Of a DNA stretch of 40,862 bases, positions 9,020-18,006 are shown in pieces. Numbering within the stretch: position 1 is the stretch's first letter; every line of letters starts with the position of its first letter. Origin of the DNA: Pirellulales bacterium. Lineage in GTDB: Bacteria; Planctomycetota; Planctomycetia; Pirellulales; Thermoguttaceae. Below the pieces are notes generated by a model that saw nothing but the letters and a program-made list of their open reading frames with translations, searched no databases and had not been told where the DNA came from. The position numbers and the translations under genes were made by a program. The stretch covers positions 1-40,862 of the forward strand of contig JAFGDS010000107.1 of the NCBI GenBank assembly GCA_016931995.1. Reading direction: 5' to 3'.

Positions 9020-9249
9020 GACCATTTCTCCGGCAAAACCCACAAAGGATGCACCGTGGTCATAATCGTCACCTCACGTTCAATCCGAACGAAATAAGCC
9101 GAACCGCCCTCAGACTTTACGCGACCGCATCGACCCCACCCAACCCATGGGGGGAATTGCAAGTCACTTCTCGACCGGCGGCAACCGGTAGAACCGGCAA
9201 ACTCGCCGCCGGATGCCACGGCTGGCGCGTCCCGCGGTGCAAACATCGA

Positions 9250-9315
9250 GTGCCACTGGCTCCGCCAGTGTGCCCTTGACGCCCGGAGACCGCGCACTGG
9301 CGAAGCCAGTGGCAC
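9250..9315. repeat. Convergent CACTGGC/GCCAGTG hairpin repeat pair
   Basis: Two inverted copies of the commonest repeat in this window: a forward unit at 9250-9270 (core CACTGGCTCCGCCAGTG) and a reverse unit at 9295-9315 (core CACTGGCGAAGCCAGTG). Each unit is itself a hairpin with seven-base arms CACTGGC and GCCAGTG, and the two units can also pair with each other. The pair sits in the 337-base gap between the pump and outer-membrane channel genes, where nothing else is recognised. Confidence 0.95.
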
Positions 9316-9356
9316 ACCGTGGCACACTCTGGAGCCCATGGCACGCGCCGGCGTCG

Positions 9357-12300
9357 TTAGGACGTCGCGGCCGGCTGCGGCTTCTTGCCGAACAGGTTGA
9401 CCACCACGACGTAAAACAGCGGGATGAAGATCAGGTCGATGAACGTGGCCGACAACATGCCGCCGGTCACCGCCGTTCCGATGGCGTTCATGGCCCCCGC
9501 GCCGGCGCCGGTGGTGATGGCCAAGGGCAGCGTGCCGAAGAAGAAGGCCAGCGACGTCATGATGACCGGACGGAAGCGGATCCGCACGGCCGCCAGGGTG
9601 GCGTCGGTGACGCTTTCTCCCTGGCGGCGTTGCTCCTTGATGAACTGGATGATCAGGATGGCGTTTTTGGTCGAAAGCCCCAGCGTGGTCAAGAACCCGA
9701 TCTGGAAATACACGTCGTTGGAGAACCCGCGCAGGTATGTCGCCGTCAGCGCGCCGAGCACGCCCAGGGGTAGCATCAGGAGGTTGACGAACGGGATGGT
9801 CCAGCTTTCGTAGAGCGCGGCGACGCACAGGAAGATCACCAAAATGGAGAAGGCATAGAGCACCGGGGCCTGGGCCGTGGCCATGCGCTCCTGGTAGGAG
9901 AGGCCCGTCCAATCGTAGCCGAAGCCCGCGGGCAGTTTCGCGACGATTTCCTCGAAGGCCTTCATGGCCTCGCCGGAACTCCTGCCGGGCGCGGGCTCGC
10001 CCCAAATATTGAGCGAGGGAAACCCATTGTACCGTTCGAGCCGGGGAGAATTCGAGGTCCACCGGTCGGAGGCGAGAGCGGTGTAGGGAACCATCTTGCC
10101 AGCAACGTTGCGCACGTATACTCGCTTCAAATCCTGGGGCAACATGCGATACGGAGCGTCGAACTGGACGAAGACGCGTTTGACTCGCCCGCCTTGGATG
10201 AAATCGTTCACGTACGCGCTGCCAAAGCCCGCGGAAAGCGCGGTGTGGACGGAGTTGGGTGGAACCCCCTGTGCGCCGGCCGCGTCCCAGTTCACGTCGA
10301 CGCGGAACTCCGGCACGTCGGCCAGGCCGTTGGGCCGCACGTTGACCAGTCGCGGGTCTTGCGAGGCCATGCCGAGCAGTTGATTCTGGGCGTCCAAAAG
10401 GGCCGTGTGCCCCACGCCGCCGCGGTCGATCAACTCGAAGTCCACTCCCCGGGCGGCGCCCAACTCGACGACGGCCGGCGGCGGGAAGGCGAAGACCATG
10501 GCGTTGCGAATTTGCGAAAACGCCGCCATCGCCCGCCCCGCCACGGCCTTGGCCTTCAGATCCGGCCGGTCGCGAAGGTCCCAGTTTTTCAGCCGCACGA
10601 ACAACATGGCGTTGTTCTGGGCTCGTCCGGAAAGGCCCATGCCGGCGATCGTCATGCAAGATTCGACCGCCTCCGGCTCGTTTTCGCGAAAATGGTGAGC
10701 GACTTGGTCGGCGACCTCTTGCGTCTGTTCCAGCGTGGCGCCGGTCGGCATGAGCACCTGGCACATGAGCATCCCTTGATCCTCGTCCGGCAGATACGCG
10801 CTGGGAAGCCGCACGAACAAAAGGCCCACCGCGGCGACCAGCACCACGTAGACGAACAGATAGCGCAGCTTCTTCGCCAAGGAATGCCCCACCACGCCGA
10901 CGTAGCGGTCGCGAATCCAGAAGAACACCCGGTCAAAACGCCGGAAGAACGGACGCAGGAAGACGATGGCGTTTTCGGCCGGCTCGTGCCCCTTGGGCAC
11001 GGGCCGCAAGAGCGACGCGCAGAGCACCGGCGTCAGGATCAACGCGACCACCACCGACAGCAGCATCGAGGCGACGATCGTAATGGAGAACTGGCGGTAG
11101 ATCACGCCCGTCGAACCCGGGAAGAACGCCATCGGGCCAAATACCGCGGAAAGCACCAGGCCAATCCCGATCAGAGCGCTGGTGATCTGGTCCATCGACT
11201 TGGCCGTGGCCTCGCGGGGCGAAAGCCCTTCCTCGGTCATGATCCGTTCGACGTTCTCGACGACCACGATGGCATCGTCGACCAGCAGGCCGATGGCCAA
11301 CACCATGGCGAACATGGTCAGCATGTTGATGGAGAAGCCAAACCATCCGAGCGTGGCGAACGTGCCCAAGAGGACCACCGGCACGGCGATCGTGGGAATC
11401 AGCGTCGCGCGGATGTTCCCCATGAAGAGGTACATGACCAGGAAGACCAGCACGACGGCCTCGACGAGGGTTTTGACCACTTCCTCGATGGCCACCTCGA
11501 CGAAGGGCGTCGTGTCATAAGGATAGATGACCTTCACTCCTGGCGGGAAGAACCGGCTCATCTCCTCCAGCTTGGCCTTGATGGCGTTGGCTGTATCGAG
11601 CGCGTTCGCTCCGGGCGCTTGGCGGATGGCCAGGCCCGAACTCGGCACGCCGTTGTAATAGCTGTCGGTATCGTAAGATTCCGTGCCCAGTTCCGTGCGG
11701 CCGACGTCCTTGATCCGGACCACGGAGCCGTCCGGATTGGTGCGCACGGGAATGGCCGCGAATTGCTCGGGCGTTTGGAGCAGATTCTGCACCACGATCG
11801 AGGCGTTCAACCGCTGGCCCTTGACGGCCGGCATCCCACCGAACTGCCCGGCGGAAACCTCGACGTTGTAGCTCCGCAGCGCCCCGATGACGTCCTCGAT
11901 GGTCAGGTGGTATTCCGTCAGCTTGTCGGGGTTGAGCCAGACACGCATCGCGTACTGCGCGCCGAAGGTGGTGACCTCGCCTACCCCCGGCACGCGGGCC
12001 AAGACCTTCTCCAGATTGGATTGGGCGTAATCGCGCAGGTCGTGGCTGTCCATACGGCCGTCTTCCGAAATCAGCCCCACGATGAGCAGCCAGTTCCGCG
12101 TGGACTTGCTGACCGTGACACCGGTGCGTTGGACGACCTCGGGCAGGCTTGCCATGGCCAACTGCAGCTTGTTCTGCACCTTGGCCCAGGCCAGGTCCGG
12201 GTCGGTGCCCGGCTTGAACGTCAACACGATCTGCGACGAACCAGACGACTCGCTCGTTCCGGTGAGATACAGCATATCGTCGAAACCCGTCATCTTCTGC

Positions 12301-12500
12301 TCGATGATCTGGGTGACGCTGTTCTCCACCGTTTCGGCCGAGGCCCCGGGGTAGAAGCAGGTGATGGCGATCGACGGCGGCGCGATCGGCGGATATTGCG
12401 AGATGGGCAGGGTGTAGATGGCCAAACAGCCCAACACCATCAACATGATGGCGATGACCCAGGCGAAAACCGGCCGGTCGAGGAAAAACCTTGATAGCAT
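9357..12500 (-). CDS. RND multidrug efflux pump, AcrB/MexB (HAE1) type
   Basis: A 1047-residue inner-membrane proton antiporter that exports hydrophobic drugs through the periplasmic fusion protein and outer-membrane channel. The start MLSRFFLDRPVFAWVIAI is typical of HAE1 pumps. The proton-relay acids are in LLVDDAIVVVEN (about 405-415, equivalent to AcrB D407/D408) and the partner lysine is in LSTKNAILIIQF (about 940). The two periplasmic porter/docking regions and twelve predicted helices give the full family length. The ATG is preceded by AGGGA. It lies 28 bases after the fusion-protein gene, consistent with cotranscription. Substrate range cannot be read from the sequence. Confidence 0.96.
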   Translation of the reverse strand: MLSRFFLDRPVFAWVIAIMLMVLGCLAIYTLPISQYPPIAPPSIAITCFYPGASAETVENSVTQIIEQKMTGFDDMLYLTGTSESSGSSQIVLTFKPGTDPDLAWAKVQNKLQLAMASLPEVVQRTGVTVSKSTRNWLLIVGLISEDGRMDSHDLRDYAQSNLEKVLARVPGVGEVTTFGAQYAMRVWLNPDKLTEYHLTIEDVIGALRSYNVEVSAGQFGGMPAVKGQRLNASIVVQNLLQTPEQFAAIPVRTNPDGSVVRIKDVGRTELGTESYDTDSYYNGVPSSGLAIRQAPGANALDTANAIKAKLEEMSRFFPPGVKVIYPYDTTPFVEVAIEEVVKTLVEAVVLVFLVMYLFMGNIRATLIPTIAVPVVLLGTFATLGWFGFSINMLTMFAMVLAIGLLVDDAIVVVENVERIMTEEGLSPREATAKSMDQITSALIGIGLVLSAVFGPMAFFPGSTGVIYRQFSITIVASMLLSVVVALILTPVLCASLLRPVPKGHEPAENAIVFLRPFFRRFDRVFFWIRDRYVGVVGHSLAKKLRYLFVYVVLVAAVGLLFVRLPSAYLPDEDQGMLMCQVLMPTGATLEQTQEVADQVAHHFRENEPEAVESCMTIAGMGLSGRAQNNAMLFVRLKNWDLRDRPDLKAKAVAGRAMAAFSQIRNAMVFAFPPPAVVELGAARGVDFELIDRGGVGHTALLDAQNQLLGMASQDPRLVNVRPNGLADVPEFRVDVNWDAAGAQGVPPNSVHTALSAGFGSAYVNDFIQGGRVKRVFVQFDAPYRMLPQDLKRVYVRNVAGKMVPYTALASDRWTSNSPRLERYNGFPSLNIWGEPAPGRSSGEAMKAFEEIVAKLPAGFGYDWTGLSYQERMATAQAPVLYAFSILVIFLCVAALYESWTIPFVNLLMLPLGVLGALTATYLRGFSNDVYFQIGFLTTLGLSTKNAILIIQFIKEQRRQGESVTDATLAAVRIRFRPVIMTSLAFFFGTLPLAITTGAGAGAMNAIGTAVTGGMLSATFIDLIFIPLFYVVVVNLFGKKPQPAATS

Positions 12501-12528
12501 CGCGAGTCCCTGTCGGCTTAGGGGAGCG

Positions 12529-13923
12529 TCAATGAGGCGTCGTCCGCGCCGTGTCTTGGGGTTTCGCCGCGGTCTTCGGCTTCACGGCTTCGTCTCCAGG
12601 CTTCGCCGCCGCGGAGGCCCTGACCGCCTGGAATGGGACGGCCTTGACCGCCACGTCGGGCGACATCCGTTGAAGCTGTTGAACCCGCTGCATGCCCTCC
12701 ACGACCACGCGATCGCCTGCGTCAAGTCCCGAGGAGACGAGCCATTGGTCGCCCAGCGTGCGATCGGTCGAGATTCCTCGCTGTTGGACGATGTCCTTGA
12801 CTTCCTCGGTCTTCTCGTCCGTCTCCGTCTGGACGATCAATACGTACGGATTGCCCTTGGGATCCCGCATCACCGCCTGTTGAGGGACGAGAACCGCCTG
12901 CTCGCGAATGCCTTCCTCGACAATCGCCTGGACGAACATGCCGGGCAGAAGCATGGCTTCGGGATTGGGAACGACAATCCGGAGAATGACCGAGCCCGTG
13001 GTCGGATCCACCGTCACGTCGCGGAACTTAAGCGAGCCCTCGAGCGGATAAACGGTCCCGTCCTGCAGGACGATCTTCACCTTGTCCGTCCCGCTGCCCT
13101 TGAGCCCTCCGCTGGTGAGGCTGCGACGCAACCGATTCAATTCCGCGGTCGATTGCGGCACGTCCACGAAAATGGGATCGAGCTGCTGGATGGTGGCCAG
13201 CGCCAACGGCTGATAGCCCGTGACGATCGCGCCCTCGGTCACGGTCGAACGGCCGATCCGGCCGGAGATCGGGGCGGTGATCCTGGTATAGCCGAGATTG
13301 ATCTTGGTCGTCTCGAGCGCCGCTTCCGACTGCTTGATGGCTGCCGCGGCCACGTTCACCGCTTCCGCGTCGCTATTGACCTGCGCCTCGGCGGTCCGCA
13401 GCGTCGCCTCGGCCACCTCGACGTCGGTCTCCGCCTGGTCGCGCTGCATGGCGGAAGCGGCCTGAGTCTTCACCAGTTGCTCATACCGCTTGAGATTGGC
13501 CTGAGTGAGTTTCAACATGGCCCGATGACGCCGAAGGCTGGCTCGGCTCGCTTCGAGTGTCAATCTCGCCCGATCGAGCGACTCCTTCGCCGCCACGACA
13601 TTGGCGCTGGCGCTGTCACACGCGGCCTGATAGGGCGCCGGATCAATCTGATAGAGCGTCTCGCCCGCCTTCACGTTGGTCCCCTCCTCGAACAGCCGCT
13701 TCTGGAGCAGGCCGCTTACCTGCGGCCGGATCTCCGCCACCAGCAGGGCGGACGTTCGGCCCGGCAACTCCGTGGTGAGAACCACCGGCCGAGGTTGAAT
13801 CGTCACAATGGCCACTTCCGGCGTGGATGGTTGCGGAGGTCCCTGCTGGCGATTGCAGCCCGCCACGTGCGCGCATGCCAGGAGGACGACCACGCCCCAA
13901 GGTCTCCACGTGCGCCGATTCAT
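12529..13923 (-). CDS. RND periplasmic adaptor lipoprotein (AcrA/MexA type)
   Basis: A 464-residue membrane-fusion protein linking the pump to the outer-membrane channel. A short signal peptide ends in the lipobox V-A-G-C, with C23 as the likely lipidated residue. The mature protein shows the split lipoyl/barrel-sandwich halves (LPGRTSALLVAEIRPQVSG and YTRITAPISGRIGRS), a long alpha-hairpin between them, and C-terminal beta-barrel and membrane-proximal domains, with a basic/alanine-rich tail. The start at 13923 has GGGAG at suitable spacing; the upstream extension to 14004 is rejected because it would run into the regulator gene. The regulator gene ends 77 bases upstream. Confidence 0.95.
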   Translation of the reverse strand: MNRRTWRPWGVVVLLACAHVAGCNRQQGPPQPSTPEVAIVTIQPRPVVLTTELPGRTSALLVAEIRPQVSGLLQKRLFEEGTNVKAGETLYQIDPAPYQAACDSASANVVAAKESLDRARLTLEASRASLRRHRAMLKLTQANLKRYEQLVKTQAASAMQRDQAETDVEVAEATLRTAEAQVNSDAEAVNVAAAAIKQSEAALETTKINLGYTRITAPISGRIGRSTVTEGAIVTGYQPLALATIQQLDPIFVDVPQSTAELNRLRRSLTSGGLKGSGTDKVKIVLQDGTVYPLEGSLKFRDVTVDPTTGSVILRIVVPNPEAMLLPGMFVQAIVEEGIREQAVLVPQQAVMRDPKGNPYVLIVQTETDEKTEEVKDIVQQRGISTDRTLGDQWLVSSGLDAGDRVVVEGMQRVQQLQRMSPDVAVKAVPFQAVRASAAAKPGDEAVKPKTAAKPQDTARTTPH

Positions 13924-14000
13924 CGATGTGCTCCCAAACTCAAAACCGGTTGGCCGAATGTGGATGTCTTTCCCCACCGTTGCGGCCGCCCTCTTGCCAA

Positions 14001-14621
14001 TCAACCCGTTCGCCCCGCGTCCGTGGCGATGCCGAAAAGCAGCGTCCCCAATATCAAGCGGTGGATCTTCTCCCGCGCCTCGCCATGTTCGAGATCGGGC
14101 TGGCCGTGCAAAACGCCCTTGCAGAGGCCCAGGTACATGTTGGCCAGCGCGAGCGGATCATTCGGCCGGAAGACGCCTTCCGAAATACCCTGGCGAAAAA
14201 ATGCCGCCAACCGCTCGCTGGCCGCGTCAAACGTCCGCCGCTCCGACGACTGAAGCAGTCCGTGCGCCGTGTCGTCCTCGAAGAGCAGCTTGAAGACTCC
14301 CGCGTGCTTGGCCACGTGCTCCAGAAACGTGCGAAGCTGCTCGGAGAGCTTCTCCCTCGCGGGTTGCTTGGCCGCGGCCAGGCGTTCCAGCTCTTCGAAG
14401 ATGGGATCGACGATCCTCGCGTACACGAATTCGACGAGATCCCGCTTGCTGCGGAAGTAGCGGTACAAGCTCGCCTTGGCCACGCCCGCCGCCGTCGCCA
14501 CGCGGTCCATCGTCATCCCGTCCACGCCGTGCTCGTTCAGGACGCCAACCGTCGCCTCGAACAGGGCATCCTTCATCAGCCCGTCTAGGGCTTGTTTGCG
14601 GATCGCGGTGAGTCTTGGCAC
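14001..14621 (-). CDS. TetR family transcriptional regulator of the efflux locus
   Basis: A 206-residue TetR/AcrR repressor. The N-terminal helix-turn-helix reads TMDRVATAAGVAKASLYRYFRSK (split here: TMDRVATAAG then VAKASLYRYF, about residues 37-57). The ligand-binding C-terminal half is all helical and of normal length. The start is a GTG at 14621, supported by GGAGG nine bases upstream. It is the first gene of the efflux locus and is followed by the adaptor, pump and channel genes on the same strand. A palindrome of the TetR type lies 39 bases upstream of the start, so autoregulation together with control of the pump is likely. Confidence 0.94.
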   Translation of the reverse strand: MPRLTAIRKQALDGLMKDALFEATVGVLNEHGVDGMTMDRVATAAGVAKASLYRYFRSKRDLVEFVYARIVDPIFEELERLAAAKQPAREKLSEQLRTFLEHVAKHAGVFKLLFEDDTAHGLLQSSERRTFDAASERLAAFFRQGISEGVFRPNDPLALANMYLGLCKGVLHGQPDLEHGEAREKIHRLILGTLLFGIATDAGRTG

Positions 14622-14659
14622 GGGGACTTTCCTCCAAAATACCCAAAATCCATCTTAAC

Positions 14660-14678
14660 GACCGAACGGTCATCTATA
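14660..14678 (-). promoter_or_regulatory. Candidate TetR operator and -10 element
   Basis: The near-perfect palindrome GACCGAACGGTC (14660-14671) has five-base arms GACCG/CGGTC and resembles operators of many AcrR/TetR repressors. On the minus strand a TATAGAT stretch (14678-14672) immediately precedes it and could be the -10 box, which would place the operator at the transcription start. The -35 is weak: TTGCTT at 14703-14698 is 17 bases upstream of a shifted -10, TTTATA. Location upstream of the tetR gene is direct; function is inferred. Confidence 0.6.
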
Positions 14679-14788
14679 AATACCTGGTATCTCACAAAAG
14701 CAACTCGTGCGGCCTCCATGCGGCAACATCGGCGATATGGGTGGATTATTTCGCCCAAATACCCCTAAGGCAGTGGTTTCCCAGAAGG

Positions 14789-14813
14789 GGACAGCCCCCC
14801 GTTGGGGCCGTCC
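14789..14813. terminator. Weak hairpin after the ROK kinase gene
   Basis: Ten-base arms GGACAGCCCC and GGGGCCGTCC, with one mismatch and a five-base loop, lie just beyond the stop codon of the minus-strand ROK kinase gene. There is no T tract, so it is only a possible terminator, or a repeat remnant. Confidence 0.35.
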
Positions 14814-14827
14814 GACGTTGATCCGGC

Positions 14828-15871
14828 TTACAAGGAGCCGGCGGCACGTTGGTGGGCAAGCCGCGCGAGGCCAGCGGCGCCGATGAAGCCGGCGTCGGCG
14901 CCGAGCGACGCGAAGTCGATCGTGATCCGCTCGGCCAACAGCGCGAACGCACGGCGCTGGACCTCTTCCTTGATCCGCGCGAGAAACAACCGGCCCAATT
15001 CCGCGTCGTTGCCGCCGAAGGTCATGGCCCCGGCCAGGAGCACGCCGTTCGGGTCGATCGTGTGCAGGAGCGTCGTGATGCCCACGCCCAGGTACTTGGC
15101 CGTGTCCAGCACGATCTGGAGGGAGAAAGCGTCGCCCGCGGCCGCTTCCTCGGCGACCACCTTGGGCGTGAGCGGATCGCCGCGTCCGACGCGTTTGACG
15201 AGCGAGCTGGCACGGCCCGCGTCGAGGCCCTCTTGGGTCCGCTTGACGACGGCGGTCGCGCTGGCGTAGGCCTCGAGATGGCCCCTGCGGCCGCAGCCGC
15301 ACATGCGGGCGTCCTCGGCGTCGTTGATGATGATGTGGCCGCATTCCGCGCCGTGGCTGTTTTCGCCGTCGATCGATAGATCGCCGATGATGATCCCGCA
15401 GCCGATGCCCGTGCCCAAGGTCAAGAGCACCATGCTGTGGAACGCCTGGCCGGAGCCGACCCAGTATTCCCCATACGCGGCGGCCGCGGCGTCATTGGCA
15501 AAGGTGACGCTCAGGCCGCAGAAGTGGCTCAAGCGGTCTCGGATCGGGTAGTTATCCCAGCCCTTGAGGTTCACCGGCGCGACGAGCATGCCGTTGGGGA
15601 TATCCATCGTGCCGGGCGACCCGAGCCCGACGCGGGCGACGGCCCCGGGTTCGAGCCCCGCCTCGGCAATGGCGTCGGTGACGGCGCGGCCCATCCGGGC
15701 GGTGGCGTCCTCGGGCCCGTTCTCGCTTTGGGTGGGGATGGACAACCGGGCCAAGGGCCGCCCCCAATCGTCCACCACGCCCACCTTGACGCTCGTTCCT
15801 CCCAGGTCAACGCCCACGAAGAACGGTGGCTTGGCGAATTCGGCGGAGACCAGCGGGTGTGGCGTGGACAT
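14828..15871 (-). CDS. ROK family sugar kinase (glucokinase-like)
   Basis: A 347-residue ROK protein, most likely a cytoplasmic ATP-dependent glucokinase or a related hexose kinase. The phosphate-1 motif GVDLGGTSVKVG lies near residue 20. The ND motif (FANDAAAAAYGE) provides the catalytic aspartate. The ROK zinc site is recognisable as GHIIIND...CGCGRRGHLE, with a histidine in the last ligand position, which is common in some lineages. The adenosine motif includes GVLLAGAMTFGG. There is no DNA-binding domain, so it is a kinase and not a ROK repressor. The open frame runs upstream to 16072, but the ATG at 15871 gives normal family length. It stands alone, downstream of the efflux locus regulator region. 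Confidence 0.92.
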   Translation of the reverse strand: MSTPHPLVSAEFAKPPFFVGVDLGGTSVKVGVVDDWGRPLARLSIPTQSENGPEDATARMGRAVTDAIAEAGLEPGAVARVGLGSPGTMDIPNGMLVAPVNLKGWDNYPIRDRLSHFCGLSVTFANDAAAAAYGEYWVGSGQAFHSMVLLTLGTGIGCGIIIGDLSIDGENSHGAECGHIIINDAEDARMCGCGRRGHLEAYASATAVVKRTQEGLDAGRASSLVKRVGRGDPLTPKVVAEEAAAGDAFSLQIVLDTAKYLGVGITTLLHTIDPNGVLLAGAMTFGGNDAELGRLFLARIKEEVQRRAFALLAERITIDFASLGADAGFIGAAGLARLAHQRAAGSL

Positions 15872-16350
15872 GGCCGCGGCGACCCTCCAGAAGTGGGGAA
15901 TTGGTGAAACCGCCCAGTATATCGGACAAACACCGGGCAGGGCAATTGGAATGGAGGAAACCCGGCGAGTTGACATTGTGTCCAAACGGCCCATCGGGCA
16001 GAATAGCCGACCGGAAGGACCCGATTCCGGTTGTTCCGCGTACAACCCAGGTACGTGAAAAGGAGTTCCCAAGCCCGATCGCGCCCCCGCAGCCGGCCGC
16101 TTTTTTTGGGACGGACACCCTCCGGCACGACGCCGGACGAGCCGTCGGCCCTGGCGCGATTCGCGGAGAGTTCGGCGACAGGAGGTTGCCCGTTCGCCTC
16201 ATCCGCCTCCCTTCCGGCTGCGCGTGCCACGTTGCGGCGCGCGTCGCATGGAGAGCGACCCGAAGGCCGTGCCCCTTGTTGCCGCCGGTTCGGCGCGATC
16301 CGGTCGTCCGGTCGCTCCGCGCCTTGGCCCCTGGCATAAGGAGGGATCCG
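15872..16350. other. Divergent intergenic region
   Basis: 479 bases between the ROK kinase (minus) and the thioredoxin-protease gene (plus), expected to hold both promoters. A perfect TTGACA occurs at 15970-15975 on the plus strand, but no matching -10 lies 16-18 bases downstream. The plus-strand frame of the protease gene stays open through the whole region, but its translation has no domain and the strong ribosome site is at the downstream ATG. No repeat family is visible. Confidence 0.5.
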
Positions 16351-17880
16351 ATGGCATGGTTGTCGATCGCGGTGCTCGCGCTTGCGGCGCCGTCGAGTTC
16401 GGACGTCGTTCTTCTCGATTTCTACGCCGACTGGTGCGGTCCGTGTCGGCAGATGACCTCGACGATCGACGAGCTTTCGGGCCGGGGATATCCGGTCCGT
16501 CGCGTGAACGTGGACCGCGAGCGGGCGCTGGCCGAACGCTTCAAGGCAAACCAATTGCCGTGCTTCGTGATGGTGGTGGACGGGCGCGAGGTCGATCGCG
16601 TGGTTGGGCTGACCAGCTACGGGCGGCTGGCTGGGATGTTCCACAAGGCGTCGCTGGCGGCGGCCCCGCCTCCGGCGGCCCCGCCTCCGGCGGCCCCGCC
16701 TCCGGCGGCGCCGCCGACGGACATGCCGCGTCGGATGCCCTCGGCCGGACTCCCCGCCGTCGCGAGCGGTCCCGTGTTCGTTACCGCGCCTCCGGACGCC
16801 GCCGCGCCGTCGGCTAGCATCGACGCGGTGCCCGTCGCGGCGACCAACAACGCCGACGTTGCCGACGCCGACGGCTGGACGGGCAGGCCCCGGTCGGCCC
16901 AGGAACCCGTCTTGGGCGCCCAACTGATCGCCGCCTCGGTCCGGCTGCGGATCGAGGACCCCGACGGGCATTCCTGCGGTTCCGGAACCATCATCGACAC
17001 GCGCCGCGGCTGGGCGCTCATCCTCACCTGCGGACACATCTTCCGCGACTCGAAGGGCCGGGGACGGATCGAAGTGGACCTGTTCGATTCCGGACAAGCC
17101 CAGCGGGTAATTGGTGAGCTTGTATCCTACGATCTCGGCCGCGACGTCGGCCTCGTGCGGATCCGCGCCCCCAAGCCCGTGGCCGTGGCGCGCGTCGCGC
17201 CGCCAGGCTACGACGCCCGCGTGGACGATCCCGTGATCAGCGTGGGCTGCGACAACGGCGCCGATCCGACGATCCTGCACACCCGCGTCCGCTCGAAGGA
17301 CCGGTTCCTCGGCCCGCCGAATCTCCAAACCGACGGGCTGCCGGTCGAGGGACGCAGCGGCGGAGGGCTCTTCGCGGCCGACGGCCGCGTGGTGGGCGTG
17401 TGCAACATGGCCGATCCGAAGGAAAACCAGGGTCTCTTCGCCGCGCTGCCGTCGATCCACGCGGAGCTGGACCGGGCTGGGCTTGGGTACGTATACGAGC
17501 AGCCGGCCGAGAGTCCGCCCGCGGCCGCCCTCGCGGCGGTGAGCCCCCCGGCCATTCCGGAGACCATGCCGCGCTTTGACGAATCCGCCGCTCCGGTCGA
17601 CGGCCCGATGCGCCCCACCTCGGTCCGCTCGACCGAGGAGCCCGCGACCGCCTGGGGAGACCTCAGCCTGGAGGAGCGGGCGGCCTTGCAGGAGATCGCC
17701 CGGAGAAAGACGCGGGACGCCGAGGTAATCTGCATTATCCGGTCGCGATCGAAACCTTCCGCCCCCAGCGAGGTGCTCGTGCTCGACGGGGCCTCGCCCG
17801 GCTTCCTCCGCGGGCTGGAGTCCCTCGCCCAAGGCGACCCGCTCCCACCCGTCGCCGCCGCTCCGCAAGCGGACCGGTAG
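16351..17880 (+). CDS. Thioredoxin-like/trypsin-like protease fusion, exported
   Basis: A 509-residue protein with three parts. A short hydrophobic N-terminus (MAWLSIAVLALAA) leads directly into a thioredoxin-like domain with active site WCGPC (C29, C32) and the FYADWCGPC context. A Pro/Ala-rich linker (about 102-125) is encoded by three exact 15-base repeats at 16661-16705. A trypsin-like serine-protease domain (about 185-370) has the apparent triad H229 (TCGHIF), D265 (GRDVGLVRI) and S336 (GRSGGGLF). A further 120 or so residues contain a disordered and then a short helical segment of unknown function. AAGGAGGGA at 16338-16346 fixes the ATG. An envelope role in disulfide chemistry combined with proteolysis is inferred. 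The substrate is unknown. Confidence 0.87.
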   Translation: MAWLSIAVLALAAPSSSDVVLLDFYADWCGPCRQMTSTIDELSGRGYPVRRVNVDRERALAERFKANQLPCFVMVVDGREVDRVVGLTSYGRLAGMFHKASLAAAPPPAAPPPAAPPPAAPPTDMPRRMPSAGLPAVASGPVFVTAPPDAAAPSASIDAVPVAATNNADVADADGWTGRPRSAQEPVLGAQLIAASVRLRIEDPDGHSCGSGTIIDTRRGWALILTCGHIFRDSKGRGRIEVDLFDSGQAQRVIGELVSYDLGRDVGLVRIRAPKPVAVARVAPPGYDARVDDPVISVGCDNGADPTILHTRVRSKDRFLGPPNLQTDGLPVEGRSGGGLFAADGRVVGVCNMADPKENQGLFAALPSIHAELDRAGLGYVYEQPAESPPAAALAAVSPPAIPETMPRFDESAAPVDGPMRPTSVRSTEEPATAWGDLSLEERAALQEIARRKTRDAEVICIIRSRSKPSAPSEVLVLDGASPGFLRGLESLAQGDPLPPVAAAPQADR

Positions 17881-17889
17881 CCACGCGGC

Positions 17890-17982
17890 GTGCCACTGGC
17901 TCCGCCAGTGCGGATCGAGTGCTACTGGCTCCGGCAGTGCCTTGGGACACCGAGACTTCAGCACTGGCGGAGCCAGTGGCAC
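17890..17982. repeat. Triple CACTGGC hairpin repeat (forward, forward, reverse)
   Basis: Forward units lie at 17890-17911 (CACTGGCTCCGCCAGTG core) and 17919-17940 (CTACTGGCTCCGGCAGTG, a diverged copy), with a reverse unit at 17961-17982. The array begins ten bases after the protease stop codon and ends about 25 bases before the methyltransferase start. A reading frame continues through it into the methyltransferase, giving a spurious N-terminal extension. Confidence 0.95.
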
Positions 17983-18006
17983 ACGCAGCGCTGGCAGGTC
18001 CGTGCC

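Noticed and set aside
15970-15998. TTGACA-based promoter for the thioredoxin-protease gene
   Set aside because: No -10-like hexamer at 16-18 bases; the start codon is far downstream.
15826-16350. In-frame N-terminal extension of the thioredoxin-protease gene
   Set aside because: No domain in the extension, and a strong ribosome site plus signal-like sequence start at 16351.
17890-18006. N-terminal extension of the methyltransferase
   Set aside because: It is a translation of the hairpin repeats; the conserved protein begins after them.
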